Assembly (NCBI GenBank): GCA_001931875.2
Contig: MSJH02000812.1
Span: 248,001-312,000 of the forward strand
DNA: 64,000 nucleotides
Source: Byssochlamys sp. IMV 00236
Taxonomy: Eukaryota; Ascomycota; Eurotiomycetes; Eurotiales; Thermoascaceae
Reading direction: 5' to 3'
The notes below the pieces were generated by a model, which did not search any database, was not told where the DNA came from, and saw only the letters and a list, made by a program, of their open reading frames with translations. A program made the position numbers and the translations under genes. Of this stretch, positions 23,112-35,202 are shown in pieces (position 1 is the stretch's first letter; the number at the start of each line of letters is the position of its first letter).

Positions 23112-23871
23112 AATCAGATATTCTTAGTACCGCCTAAAAGTCCACATATTACCAGACATCGTCTAACCTTATGTATTGCCTGGGAAACTTCCATGCTTCC
23201 ATAGATAGGTAGAGATACCTACCCGAAACATCCAAAAACTCCCAAAACGTAAAGCCAGCCCACACCTTGAGTCGAACAATGAATCTTCTCATAAAACTCT
23301 TAAGAGTGATATTCTCTAGCTACTAACCATATATACTTTTGTATAGTAAGCTTATGTATGATTTTGGTCTCTAAACATGAGGTCCGGGAGGTAAGATGTG
23401 ATCACGTGATTGGTAGTATACGAGTACTGCAAATCAGATATCGCACCCTGTAACGCGAGCTAGGGGAATTATCGATCGCCATAATAGAATCTTGCTTTTT
23501 GCTAGGAGACTTGAAATACATAATGCGAAGAAATACATCTTATATGGGTTGAAAGGATAGAAAATATCAAGTGTAAGTTGTGGAGAGGCTTCCGCAACGG
23601 GAGGCACTGGAGAAGGAACCGAGAACCAGATACTATGAAAACAGTTCCCTCGGTACGGACAGATGGAGTAATTATCTAATTCCCACTATAAATCTGTTGA
23701 AGGCATATATCCAGTAGCAGAATACATCGCATTATAAAAATAATAGATCTACTGTACATATATGGATGGGACGGCTTAAGAATACCACGGCCCATCTCAA
23801 ACCCTAGCATACATCACTGCCGTATGTATACGAACTTCTATAAGTTCAGAGAAAAGGTAGATGTCAAGAAC
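23112..23871. other. Convergent intergenic region
   Basis: About 760 bp of AT-rich DNA between the 3' ends of the AIM6-like gene and the SDHAF2 gene. A short frame starting at 23824 runs antisense to the SDHAF2 end and is not credible. I see no other feature. Confidence 0.5.
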
Positions 23872-24832
23872 TTAGCGTCCGAAGACCTGAACATTGGGCA
23901 TACGTCCAAGACCGCCTCCAGTCTTCTTGTCCTTTGCAGCATGGAAGCCAGCGGCGCTCTTGTCGCGCACATGCTCTCTCAGCTCTTTCAAAATCCAGGA
24001 ATCAGCCCATCGAGATGGAACGGGTCGATAAGCGGGCTTGAAAGCGCCAACGGTCTGCGCCCATTCGCCTGACTTTGCAGCACCTTCTTTCCAGTTCTCT
24101 GTGGGAACGTCCTGGGGCTCTTTCGACGGCGACGCGGCAGCAGCAGCGGCTTCAGGGCTCTCCGGGTCCTGAGTCGCCCAATAGTAAATATCCCAGTCGT
24201 TTTCGTCCAAGAAGCGGTCGTATTCCTGCATCTGCTCGGGCGTCATGTTGCCCAGACGAGCGTCCGCAAAGGTGGACAGGAGAAGATCGGTCTCGAGGAT
24301 ACCGCGCTTGCGGCTCTGGTCTTGAAATTATTATGTCTTGTCAGCAGCTGTTCTTCTAGCCATCGTCGACGATGGATTCTCATTCGGACATACACAACAA
24401 ACGCGCCCTCATCGTGGAGGGATCCTCTCCCTCGCGCCGAAGCGGTTCAACCTTGAATGTCACGCCTTCGATCTCACCAACACCCAATTCTGGCTTCCGG
24501 GTTCCAGGCTGCTGTCTCCCGCCAGTGAAGTGTTCAATTTTGCCCGGATACGGATCCGCCGGTTTGTAATTGGGGTCAACCGACTTAAGAAGTTCGGGCG
24601 GAGCGTTCTTTTCTCCGACTTTGGGAAAGTCATTGGTCTGCGTAGAAGTGGTGTTCGTCACATGCGGATTCAGCGGCTTCTTCGTCTGATGTTCTCTGTG
24701 CTCTGGGGTAGTAGGGTGAGCGCGTTCATTGAGATCTTTGGATCGAATGGCCGTTGTACCGAAAGATCGGGTAAGAGGAGATGCGGAAAAGGCGGATGGC
24801 CGCACAAAGCGGATGAGTCTGGAGGCAGACAT
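23872..24832 (-). CDS. Succinate dehydrogenase assembly factor 2 (Sdh5/Emi5/SDHAF2), 2 exons
   Basis: SDHAF2 binds the flavoprotein Sdh1/SdhA in the mitochondrial matrix and is needed for covalent FAD attachment. Exons are 24394-24832 and 23872-24320, with a 73-nt intron that splits the Tyr codon of [12 protein letters not shown]; 295 aa. The N terminus is a basic mitochondrial presequence ([18 protein letters not shown]...). The conserved domain spans about residues 140-200: [36 protein letters not shown] and [17 protein letters not shown] are hallmark sequences. Relative to bacterial SdhE (~90 aa), the fungal protein has long, probably disordered N- and C-terminal extensions, the latter rich in Ala, Pro and Glu and ending [12 protein letters not shown]. 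Position and frame are certain; the precise start is supported by the presequence. Confidence 0.95.
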
Positions 24833-25258
24833 TGTTATTTGATTTTTGTGTTATTGGACCCCAGCCAGAAAAAAGAAAAAAACTAGACTGGAAAATAGTT
24901 GTTTCTGGAAATGGATTGATTCCAGTCGGAGGGTCTGGGGTAATGAGGTAGCTTTGCAAAATAATTACTAAACTCCGGCGGTTTAGAGGCGGACACTTTG
25001 ACATCATACGGACTTCGCCAGTTTGCTCTGTTTGCACCCGCAGTTTCGGAGGTCATCAAAGGACTCGAGATTACTAGACTACAATAAATGTGAATACAAC
25101 AGAGTAAGTTCAATTGAACCCCAGGTCTGTCATAGGAGCTGGCTTTTCAAATTTCTACCTAGGTAGTTACTTGTCAATATTATCTATATTTTAAGGCTGA
25201 AATGCCAAATTGAAATGAGCAACTATGCAACTATATATTTCTAAACCGATGTCATTCG
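24833..25258. other. Intergenic: SDHAF2 promoter and 3' end of ThDP enzyme gene
   Basis: 426 bp containing the upstream region of the SDHAF2 gene and the 3' end of the next minus-strand gene. The short minus-strand frames here are not supported. I see no recognisable element. Confidence 0.45.
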
Positions 25259-27232
25259 TTATCTGATCACGACATCCACCACTGCGGATATCTTCCTGTC
25301 AAGGACTACACTGACTGCTTCCTTCAGTACCTCTTCCAAGTCTGCCACTCGCTCGACCTTCTTTGTCCACAGGTTCCCGTTGGCAGCCGCTTTCGCAACT
25401 TGACCGTAGTCTGGACCATCTTGTTCGAGGGAGATACCTAAGTCTGCATTCGAGACTCCAGTAGCCAAGCCCTGTGGATGGACATCTGTGATACACTGAC
25501 GCGTCGCGCGCCAGCCTCCATTGTTCAATATCACAGTTAAGAAAGGACACCCATAACGGTAGCTGGCCCAGTAGACAGCTGTTGGTACAGAAAAGACGAA
25601 GCTGCCATCCCCAGTAATCATGCAGACGAATGGACTCGTCCCAACATCACCGTCTGTCTTGCGACGAATGTTCGGACGATCAGAGATGTCGTATAGCGCC
25701 GTCGCGAGTTTAACTCCGATTGCAGCACCTCCAGCCCAGCCCAGACCGCTGCCGCCCTTTGTAAGGTGTGAACCCGGGCGAGTGAGTTGAAGCTGTTCAG
25801 TCATGGGGACTTGGTTCGTCACTGAATCCGTGACGAATATTGTATCTTCAGGAACGGTCGAACGAATTTTGCTGCAGAGGAAGTCGATATTGCAGGGATG
25901 CTCCGGGGTATCTAGTAACTTTGCTGCTCGAGCATCAATGGTTTCTTTGCCTTGAGCATGAGAGTACTTCAGCTCTTCCCAGCGTCTGTCAAGAGTCTCT
26001 TTCAATGATGCGAGCTTCTCAGATTTCGATATATATTCATCAAGCTGTCCTAGAGCGGAAGCACAGTCTGCATGATACGTAGCAGATGCGCCAATGTCAA
26101 AAAGGTTCATTCGTTCTTTCCTGGGGTCAAGGTCGATATGAATGATTCTCGCAGATTGAGACGGTCGGACCCTGAAGGGGATCCAGGGGACATCTGCATC
26201 GAGAACGAGGATGACATCCGCAGTCTGAACTGCTTTAGCAGCACCGGTCCCACGAGTCACATAAGCAGGATGGTCTGCAGGAAAACACACTTCACGCAGT
26301 TCCGAGTCGAAGACTCTGATACCCTTAAGCAAATCAGCTAGACGGACCAGGTTCTTCACGGCTTGGTGATTCCGTCCAAGGTAACCGGTGATAACAAGAG
26401 GTGCTGTGCTCTGCAGCAAAGCATCACCAATCAGTTCCACTGCATCTCCTGGTAATGCTCCTAATGTGCAGGAAGGCAAAGGAGTCCGGCGAGAGTCAAG
26501 AGACTCGATGGGCTCAGCCAGAACCTCACGAGTTGCTGTTAGGTACACCGGTCCTGGAGAACCAGTTGTAGCCATAAGTAAGGCCCGGTGGACTACGGTC
26601 TGAACATGCTTAGCGGATTTGATCTCTGCACTGTAGCGACTGTAGGGTGAAACGATGGCGGCTTGGTTGGGGATATCCTGGTACCATTGCACATGCTCTC
26701 TGATCGGGACCCAGGCGCCTCCCCGTTAAGAGTAGAAGGCGCTATTCCAGCAAAGATCAAAACAGGGGCACGTCCACTGGAAGCATTGTGTAACCCTTGC
26801 CCCAGTGCCGCGGTACCGACATCGACATGGGCAACGACGCACGCCGGCCGATGAGTGATCCTGGCGTAACCATCAGCTGCAGACATTGCCGCAAACTAAG
26901 ACCAAATTTTCCCTCATTAGTCGAGATGATCATCATATTAGGCGACTGGGCACGATACCTCATGCTGGAACAATATCATCCGCGGAAATTCCCGCTTAAG
27001 CACATTCTGTCTTCTGACATATGCCTCAATAATGCTGGGATGATCCGAGCCAAGAACAGTGAAGAGATAGTCGACTCCGCCCTGTAGTGGTGTTAGTCTC
27101 CTTTCTCGAGGAGGCACACAGACAGGTCTCTGCTTGAATTGCACCATAACGTACCTCCGCAAGAGCTTCAAGGAACGCATCGGCAACGACATAGGGACTA
27201 CCCGTGCCTGACATGTCAGACAGAGTAGACAT
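25259..27232 (-). pseudogene. ThDP-dependent decarboxylase / acetolactate-synthase-like enzyme with one frameshift
   Basis: Exons 27155-27232, 26959-27081 and 25259-26895 fit GT-AG introns of 73 and 63 nt. The protein would be about 611 aa, the usual size of this family (acetolactate synthase, benzoylformate decarboxylase, oxalyl-CoA decarboxylase relatives). The N-terminal PYR domain has GGVDYLFTVLGSDHP and the catalytic Glu context FQHEFAAMSAADGYAR. The C-terminal domain has the ThDP-Mg motif GDGSFVFSV...LNNGGWR. The frame breaks after EAPGSR: the next family sequence, HVQWYQDIPNQAAI, continues in another frame across an AGAGAG run (26696-26701), equivalent to two extra bases. All the rest of the coding sequence is intact, so this is either a recent null allele or a sequence error. 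Substrate cannot be told from sequence. Confidence 0.85.
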
Positions 27233-29027
27233 CTCAATTAGACAGACTGGGCTTGGCGTGTAGATAGGCAAATTTCTGCTCCATAGAACAGAGACAAAGA
27301 ACGCGCAGAAAGCTCGAAACAAAACAGGTGTTCGAAAGATGATATATCTACCAACATCTAGCAGATTAGTATTTGACTAGTACTCTGAATTGCCTACTCA
27401 GATAGCCCAGCTGACTATCTAGAATGAGAAAGTCTCGGATACCCTCTGAAGAGATCGGATAAACGGCAATATGTCTCATTCAAAGAGAATTTTCACGTTC
27501 TCGATGCCTGGCCACATCCCTTCCGGAGCATGCGCTCGTCTGCAATTCCAAAATCCCATGATGAGCCCCTCACTCCTGCAGATGGAATCAGGCCCGCTAT
27601 TGAGACCATCGTTATTATTCTCGCCTAGTGCGCTTCAGATCGAGTAAAGGCCCGTGTTCTGATGCCACATGGTATAGTTAAGGCCGATGCATATGTCCAA
27701 TCGAAGCAGCAATGGGACCGAACCTGCAAACGTTCTCGTGTAACCCCACACGGAATCTAGAGACGCATAGAAATAGGTATAAGCATTTAGTCTGGATGCC
27801 TTAACATCAGACGCACGCCACGTTTCGAGATACTGATGGGAGAACAATGTGTGTGCAGCATGAAAGACAACGCGTTCCTGTGATTGGATATCATCTTGTT
27901 TCAGCTCACAGAAGAGATTGGACAGAGAGTACAGACTGGCTGAAACTATACACCCATACGATCTACTATTCACGAGGGGGCCAATGATAAACTCTATGAA
28001 ATGTATTGTATGTACATCAGCCCCCATCATTAGGCAATCCGGGCTATTCCTTAGATGCAGACATTGCCTACTTCTAATACAGGACGGAATACTACTTCCC
28101 GCCATTTCTGTAACTGGAAAAAGTCGGATGAGACTGCTTTTTAGATGCATAATTCGGCACCACCCGCGGGGTTAACTTAAGCATCAAAGTAACGGTGGGA
28201 TGGCTGGTTGTTCCGTTCCTAGCAGGGATCACAAACAGCCGCCGTATCCTCTGGCTGTAACGCCTTGTAACAATAAATACAAACTAGTATGCAACATGTA
28301 TTGTCTAACAAAGATATTGTTCGGAAGGTCTAGACCACTACCCACTAATTACTCCGTCCTGTGAATTTCCTTATTTTCATCACGATCAGAGAGCACGACA
28401 CCTATTTATGTGGAGAGTCTGGAGGATATCACAATTTGCCTCCACAGATAGATGAGTGGACCTAATCCTGAGTTCTGATCATAATTCTCGTGGAGGCATG
28501 ATGGGGCATCACATTAGGAGACGAAAATCCCGTGGGGATCTGACGAAGTTTATTCTTCGGCCCGGATCACATATAACGCTAACTAGATAGATATGATTCG
28601 CCCTTGAGGATTATCATAATCTGCGATAAAAGGACCAATTGCCGGTAGCTATTGGTGTATTCTAGTATAGGCTATGATTGTGCACGGCGAACATGATATG
28701 TAAATAGCTCGGAAGGACTTTCACAAACCCAGAATTATCGGTACTCTTGTGAGCATCTAGGAGATTCCAGGAAAAGCCATTGTATTGTACGGGTCATACT
28801 ATACCATATACGCTGACTCTTATGTCTAATGAAACACACATCCATCTTTTATATCTCACTCTGGGTGGTCATTTAGGTGTTGTAGCACTGAAAGTAAAGA
28901 CGAACGATGTGTACCCTATATACAGTATTGTCTTAGGTAGCCAATGTTTAGTGCCGTAGAGAAAAGACACGTTGCCGTGCTATAGACTTGTACCACTCTC
29001 CGTAACTGCAACCTGTTGGCACATCTC
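27233..29027. other. 1.8-kb intergenic region, low gene content
   Basis: Located between the start of the ThDP-enzyme gene and the end of the rhodopsin-domain gene. It is AT-rich. The only notable frame is 27635-28150 on the minus strand (see separate entry). The rest holds promoter and 3' sequence with no recognised element. Confidence 0.45.
27635..28150 (-). other. Unassigned 171-codon open frame
   Basis: An ATG-initiated frame of 171 codons. The second half (VVFHAAHTLFSHQYLETWRA, DVKASRLNAYTYFYASLDSV) has ordinary protein-like composition and resembles a helical segment. The first half is rich in Cys, Ile, Leu and Ser and less convincing. No domain or splice structure supports it. It could be a relic exon of a larger gene or chance. 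Confidence 0.2.
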
Positions 29028-30308
29028 TTAGACGGAGGACTTTTCGTTGCCCCTCGGCGGGAAAGGAACATAGTCTGTTTTCAACGAAATATCCGTCTTC
29101 ATAATGATCTGATTGTGAGCAATTGGCTCCTGACTGCCCGTGCTGCCATTGTCGTTGTCGACATTCGTCCAAGCATTGTTAGCAGTATCGTTCCATGCGT
29201 CAGAACCTCCAGCACCGACCTGAGTTCTGTTCCTGGATTCCAGTTTGCTGAGTCCGTAGGTAGGTCTGCTGCGGGTTCTGCGACTGGTAGTAAATGAGGA
29301 GAATAAACGAGGGAATGCCTGTTTGATAGGGTGTTTGAGGAAAGGAAGACAGGCGCAGATGATTCCAGTACTGGCTTCAATAGCGCTCCAGGTCAAGGCA
29401 TCAAAGGATCCCCACGTGGGATCATGCGTCGTGGTGCTTTGCTCCATGGCTTGCATGCGGATGATACTGGTTACGCAAACGAAAAGACCAAGACTGAACA
29501 CAATCATGACGCCAATCTTGCGGATAGTATCCAGCTGCAATCTCGCTAGCAGAGGCATAGGCATCAAACAGATCCAAATATCCATCGCTGTGTTATAGCC
29601 AGCCCAGCTCCAGCGGAAGATAGTATTGTTGACACAGGATTTGTGCATGTGTTTGTTCCAATTGGATTCGATCGGAATGCACTGGAATATTGTCGCGACA
29701 ATGAAGCTGAAGGTGCCCGAGATGACGATGGCCATAGTGACGAAGCATACGATGCGAAATTTCCTGCTGGGAAAGATCCTCAAGTAGAAAGTAAGGAAAG
29801 AAACCTTTGTGAGGCAAAGGACGGCCTTGTAGAAGAGTTGGAAGAGCCAGAAGTACTGAACATACCACTAGTCAATCGATGTTCCAGCAAGACGGGTTGG
29901 ATTGTTCTCACCTTTAACCCAAGAACTAGGCTACCGCCGGATCGCAGAACATCTGCTTTATGCCGACCAAATGAATAATGAACCGCTTAAGGAAAAGACT
30001 TAGTTTTTGGGCCAATTCGTTGGATATAGAGTCGAACCTACCCATATCTCCCACAACCGTATTGATAATTTGAACAACCTCGAAAATGCAATTAGTCGAT
30101 AATGACAATTGAGCAGAAAATGATCTCCACACACCATTGAAGCAGCTATTATTATATCGTCTGCTGCAATCCTTGTTGATCTCATCCATGCCCATGAAAG
30201 CCTGTATATCACTAGGAGGGCAGCAATGGAAGTCAATATGGAAGTCGAAACTGTGAAAATAGGGCCCTTGTTGGGCACAGAAATCGGTCCTTTTCCCTGC
30301 GTATCCAT
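29028..30308 (-). CDS. Rhodopsin-domain (SAT4/PTH11-like) seven-helix membrane protein, 4 exons
   Basis: Exons are 30135-30308, 30042-30078, 29912-29952 and 29028-29867. The two short middle exons (37 and 41 nt) keep frame and restore the family sequence, giving 363 aa. Hydrophobic helices include FTVSTSILTSIAALLVIYRL, ADDIIIAASMVVQIINTVVG, FYKAVLCLTKVSFLTFYL, IVCFVTMAIVISGTFSFIVA, YNTAMDIWICLMPMPLL and IGVMIVFSLGLFVCVTSII, plus a last helix after WSAIEASTGIICACLP. This is the fungal 'integral membrane protein' family with a rhodopsin-like fold; the relatives PTH11 and SAT4 are putative receptors or of unknown role. The C-terminal tail (~95 aa) is hydrophilic, Ser/Thr/Asn-rich and probably cytoplasmic. 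No ligand can be inferred. Confidence 0.88.
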
Positions 30309-32007
30309 TCTGTCGAGGCCCGTAAATGATCAATGATTCATAAGTAAATCCCTTCTTGACTCTTGACAGAGCTGGTTGCAAGAGCCTATGCGTACTGAGC
30401 AGGCACGAGAAGCTCATATGCAGAGTGCTTCCATACTACTGGTACACTGAAGATCGCGTGTAAGACTACCAAAAAGTATAGAACATGAACAATATGTCTC
30501 TATCTCTGAGGATAACCCCTATTTTGAGACTCAACTTCTACTACCCTCCACTATCGGAGAAGGAGGGATGCAGGCAATAGCATGGTAACCATGTGTACAG
30601 AGGATCTAACCTGCTGGTTCATAATAACGGCATATCGTGGCATGGCACATGATCACGAATGAGGTCTCTGGGGCGATGCTTGCCGTCAGTTACGGATCGT
30701 CAGAGGTTTAGAGATGCCACATTATGCCTGTCAATGGCACCTATCTGAAGAGACCAGCAGCTAATCTTGACATGGAATAGACTCCTCATTGCTAGATCCT
30801 AGCCAGAAAGAAAATTTCGTTTTCACTAGAACCTTTCCGACAGATGATGTTGCAGTTCCTTGAAGAAGGAATCCGTCCAGGGATTCCGGACACCGAGAGG
30901 ATCAGGGGTCACCACATCCAAGATTGCCAACTGTGTTGAAAGAGCCAACAAATCTTGTGAAGTTCGACATAAGGGCGTGATGAGCACGCTAATTTACTAT
31001 CGACTTTTCGCCCTAACCTGATAGCTATCCTTCCATTATTCCATTATAGGACTCAAGACGTCTAGAACTAAGGCTGTAGATCGCCAACAGGAGCAATGCA
31101 ACTATGTGACGATCTTCAGAGGTTGCCATCTACTCCTACCATAGACAGGGCAGATGTGGTAGCAACTCTGGCTTGTTAATATCATTCGACAACAACCTGC
31201 TGTGCTCGAATCATCTCCGGTTGAGCCTGATATATGCCCCTGTTCATGATCATTATTTGCGGGTGACCTTCCCGCGTTGCTACATTCAGACGTTTCCCAT
31301 CTCACGAAAGAAAGAGAATATTTCCATCATTTTAATATCTCCGAGTTTCCAATACCCACGTCGATCAATGATCAGACATCGATTAGCGCGGACACCACGG
31401 GCGACCCCAAGTACCGAAGCCTAGAATGATGTGATAGCAAGGTGAGAATGCTTGTATACATGAGCTCGCAGATCACAAGCGGGAAGCCAACTGCGCATAC
31501 TTAATACTTCCTGGAAAATGCCCTTCATACCTGCTAATTACTAGCAATACAACACCACTAAAACGAACACTAGCGTGGAGTGCGCGCGCGTCGATCATTT
31601 CTATAACGTGACAAGGGTCCGGTGCGGATCCCGATTCCCCAGTCATTCGGAGACAAAAAAAATAGAGTAGCATCGGCTAATCATAGGTGTGAACTTTAAA
31701 GCCTCGTCCCTGCATAAGACCCTAACTGTTATTGGCTTCATTAGCGCAGCTCTCTAATGGACCTGCGCATTGTCCGATTATGGTAGTCTTGCATGCGGAT
31801 GGTTCCATGTAGTAGCACTGGGGTGTAGTTTGGATGAAATCAACTAGATGATAGTGGTTTCAGTGTGAACTAACTTCGCGGGAGACTCTGAATGGTAGCA
31901 ATAGGACCATGGCAGTTAATGTGATAATTGATTACTTCGCGAGATGTTACATTTTGCTGTAACTACTAGATGTCATACCTAGGTCCAACATTCCGTACCT
32001 ATGGGCT
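30309..32007. other. 1.7-kb intergenic region
   Basis: Located between the rhodopsin-domain gene start and the MFS gene end, both on the minus strand. It is AT-rich with only short frames on both strands, none with recognisable features. I see nothing to annotate. Confidence 0.5.
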
Positions 32008-33809
32008 TCACAATTCAAATCTGAACTCAGGATGTCCTTCTCCAAGGCCCTGCATGCGATCCAGCTCCTCGTGCGTATAGCTCTTACCACTAACGCTTTG
32101 GAGCTTATCCCGGCGACGGTTCTCCTGGCGCAGGTACCAATAGTAGATTGTAACCGCGATGCTGCCAACAATGCCAAAGGCAAGACCAACACCGAAACCA
32201 ACGGGGTACCGTGGCGACTGCGAAGCGATAAAAACATTGCTAGAGATGAGAGCTCCGCAGTTTCCAAAACCAGTAAGCAAGCCCATGGCGACGCTCCTTT
32301 TTACACCCTTGCCCACATTGACGCAGAGCCACACCACAATGGTCGACATCATGATAAAAGCTCCCGAGGCAGTAAAGAAGATGCCCGCATAGCGTGCTCC
32401 AGCAGCAGGCACTTGCGCGAGTTCAATACCCCAGCCAATGATGATCAATATTGACCCGAACAGCGTGAAGCTGTAGCGTTGTCGTAAGTAATCACTTAGC
32501 CACGCACTGCTGAGCGTAAGCACGAAAGCTACCGCATAGACTGGAATCGTATGCACTTGGGCGGATGCAGCAGTCCAGCCGAGATCTTTTAGAATAGTGG
32601 GCTGGAAGGCAACCAGAGAGCTAGCAGTCTCTTCCGCTGCCATGTATGCCAGGACACTGTACATAGATCAGTACCAGACGAGATGTTACAGCTACAAGAT
32701 AACTTACCAAATCCAGATCTTCCAGTCAACGGCCATTAGTAGTACTCGACGAAAGGCAATCTTGTCGTTCTGGGCGCTACCTCCACCATCTTCTTCGAGA
32801 CGAGCCAAGAGAAATCTCTTCTCGTCTTTGTCGAGAAAGCTGGCCTTCTCCGGGAACGGGACGATGATCCAGAAGCAAACACTACTCACAACGATGGTTA
32901 TGATGGATTCCATGATGAAGATCCTAGGATTGGTTAGTGTTTGCATCAACGAAAACTTGATGTATGAACTTACCAACGCCATCCTTCGTATCCGCCAACA
33001 CCGTCCATATGGGAAAGGGCACTGGAGAATAACTACTTCATATTAGCGACGGACTCTCTTCCTGGTCAGGACGGAACTTACTCCATTGAAAGCCCCTGCG
33101 GCCATGTTCGCGCTGAAGAATATTGCATATCGTCGAAGGAACTCATCTTTCTTATAGTAGCTTCCGATCAAGTAAGCGCAGCCTTATCCTCACAAGTCAG
33201 CGATCCGAACGGATGGATGATAGCCTTGCTACTTACCAGGAACGAAGCCGGCCTCGAACATGCCCATAAGAAAGCGACATGCGATCAGTCCAGATACAGT
33301 AGTCGTGAGCCCTTGTCCTAACGTGCAGAGGCCTAGCAATAGCTCATGAGTGAATGATCCCGCAATGCTAGAGAACATCACTTACCCCAGGCGAACATAA
33401 AGACTGCAAGTGTCTTTGGTCCAAATCTCTTGAATACCAGGTTCGCCGGGACTCCAAACGCAATATATGAAACTGTGAATACTGTCACGGCGATATTGTA
33501 ATCGTTACCCTTCATATGAAGGGACTTGGGCATTCCTGCAATCTTCGCATTTCTTCTCCAAATTAGAACAATAATATTATTTCCGAAAAGGCATGACACT
33601 TACCCGACATTCGATCGATCTATAAACGAAATCAAGAACAGAAACCATAGAGCCGGGATCACTCTGAAGTCCAACTTCCAGAGGAGTTTCTTCTCCAACG
33701 ACTTATCGGTTGAAGACCCAGCGAAAGGTCTCTCCGAGAGCCGCGACTCGGCTGGGGACTCTAGCACGCGAGGCTCTATGCCAGGGCTCTTTTCCAGTTC
33801 GAGAGACAT
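32008..33809 (-). CDS. MFS transporter of the anion:cation symporter / allantoate permease (Dal5-like) type, 7 exons
   Basis: Exons are 33604-33809, 33386-33552, 33237-33332, 33082-33182, 32974-33032, 32708-32923 and 32008-32656. All joins keep frame and give 497 aa, the normal size for this 12-helix family. Diagnostic sequences are ISFIDRSNVGNAKIAGM in and after helix 1, CRFLMGMFEAGFVPGCAYLI around helices 4-5, HMDGVGGYEGWRWIFIMES before helix 6, and a second half beginning near VLAYMAAEETASSLVAFQ. Family members (Dal5, Tna1, Liz1, Vht1) import ureidosuccinate/allantoate, nicotinate, pantothenate or biotin at the plasma membrane; the substrate here is not predictable. The cytosolic termini lack unusual features. 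The isolated position gives no functional clue. Confidence 0.92.
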
Positions 33810-35202
33810 TAGGGCCCGTGGACAACGAGGTCAGGTGGTTTTATGATAACATGCAACAAAGGAGTAACTTGAAGAATTGACGGGAATCAAAAGCAAGAGC
33901 AGAGAGGACATGAACTTGTCAAAAGAGAAAGGAATTCACACTATTTCTTGCAAGAAACAGGATTAAAGATACCAGTCCTTTACTCTATGGAATAATCAGA
34001 CCTACCTAACTCCCTGGATTCAGCCTGGGTCTCGAACGTTGACCGGACGCTTGGACCCATGTCTGTCACCAAAGGTCCTAAGAATGCTCCGAAGCACACA
34101 GAAGAGCCATGGAGGCCTGTCATCCGCCAATAAAGGTAGAAAAGCGACCTGCGCGGCATACGGTTGTTGGATCCGTGTAGCAACATCACCTGTGCATCGG
34201 ACAGCCACGCGGGACAGACACTCTTGGGACTTAGTCGACGCTGATCATCTCCTTATCTCGAATTTGTCTGCTGTGCCGCTAAACATCGCAGCAAGACAAG
34301 GATAAAAAGCACACCACGTAGTAGTTACTCCGTATTTACTCCGTTAAAAGAGCTTTCTATAGTTTAGCAGGGATGTCAGCGCTAGTGCCACTAAGCGCGC
34401 TAAGCCGCGCTGACCGTTTTGACTCTGGCAGATCTTACTACTCTGCGTTACAGTACGGATCAGTTAGTTACAGGACCTTAGTGTATCGGTATGCTTGTAC
34501 GCTTCGGTATGGGCTTGAGTTTGAAGACGGCTCGTCTCTTGTATAAGATAAGATGGGAGTAGTGGAGTCTACAAGAAGCCCAGAGTAAAACAATGCCTCG
34601 ATGCAGCTTCGAGACATCTGAATCATCGCCAGCTCATCCGCCCATTCTGACATCCAATAGTAACAGGTCCCGAAAACCGAATATGCAGAAGAGCAGAATA
34701 GCTTCAAAGATGGTGTGGTTGGACGCCTAGGACGCCTAATCTCGAAACTGTGGGATGCTGGTACTTCTGTGCTTGGATTACGGCTGATAGGCGATGGCTT
34801 AGATTGTGCATAATTGTAGACTACAACTGGTCAAGAATCCGCATGTGCGACAGGCGAAAGCAGATTGTCGCGATTGACAATCGAATATATGTGGAATGTC
34901 AGTAATTTTTGCAAGGAAGCACATTAGGTGCCGTGATGTTCAACCTGATCGCTGTACCTAAAAGGCATAATTGCTAATATGCGGTACAACTCATGATATT
35001 GAGTCGCTCTCCCAGAATTAAGATACCTTCATTGTCTCGCAAGCTAAATTGTGATATGTAAAACAGTGTCGCGTGAAAAGGAAACGCGAGACTCCGAAGG
35101 TCGACATAAAATGTCTCAAGCAGGATTCAAGACCAAGTTTTGACCATCAAGAAACCATTCGTATCTCGTTCTACAGTAGGATAACGTCACGGACAGAGTA
35201 AT
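33810..35202. other. 1.4-kb intergenic region
   Basis: Promoter side of the MFS gene and 3' side of erv25. It contains one exact copy of TACTCCGTA (34326-34334) followed by a near copy. No credible coding frame is present. Confidence 0.5.

Noticed and set aside
23270..23290. A second B-box-like sequence (GTTCGACTC on the minus strand)
   Set aside because: The T-stem has a mismatch and there is no cloverleaf upstream; judged chance.
25259..34000. Possible secondary-metabolite or catabolic cluster (ThDP enzyme, membrane protein, MFS carrier)
   Set aside because: There is no synthase, tailoring enzyme or pathway regulator between them, spacing is large, and the genes show no shared function.
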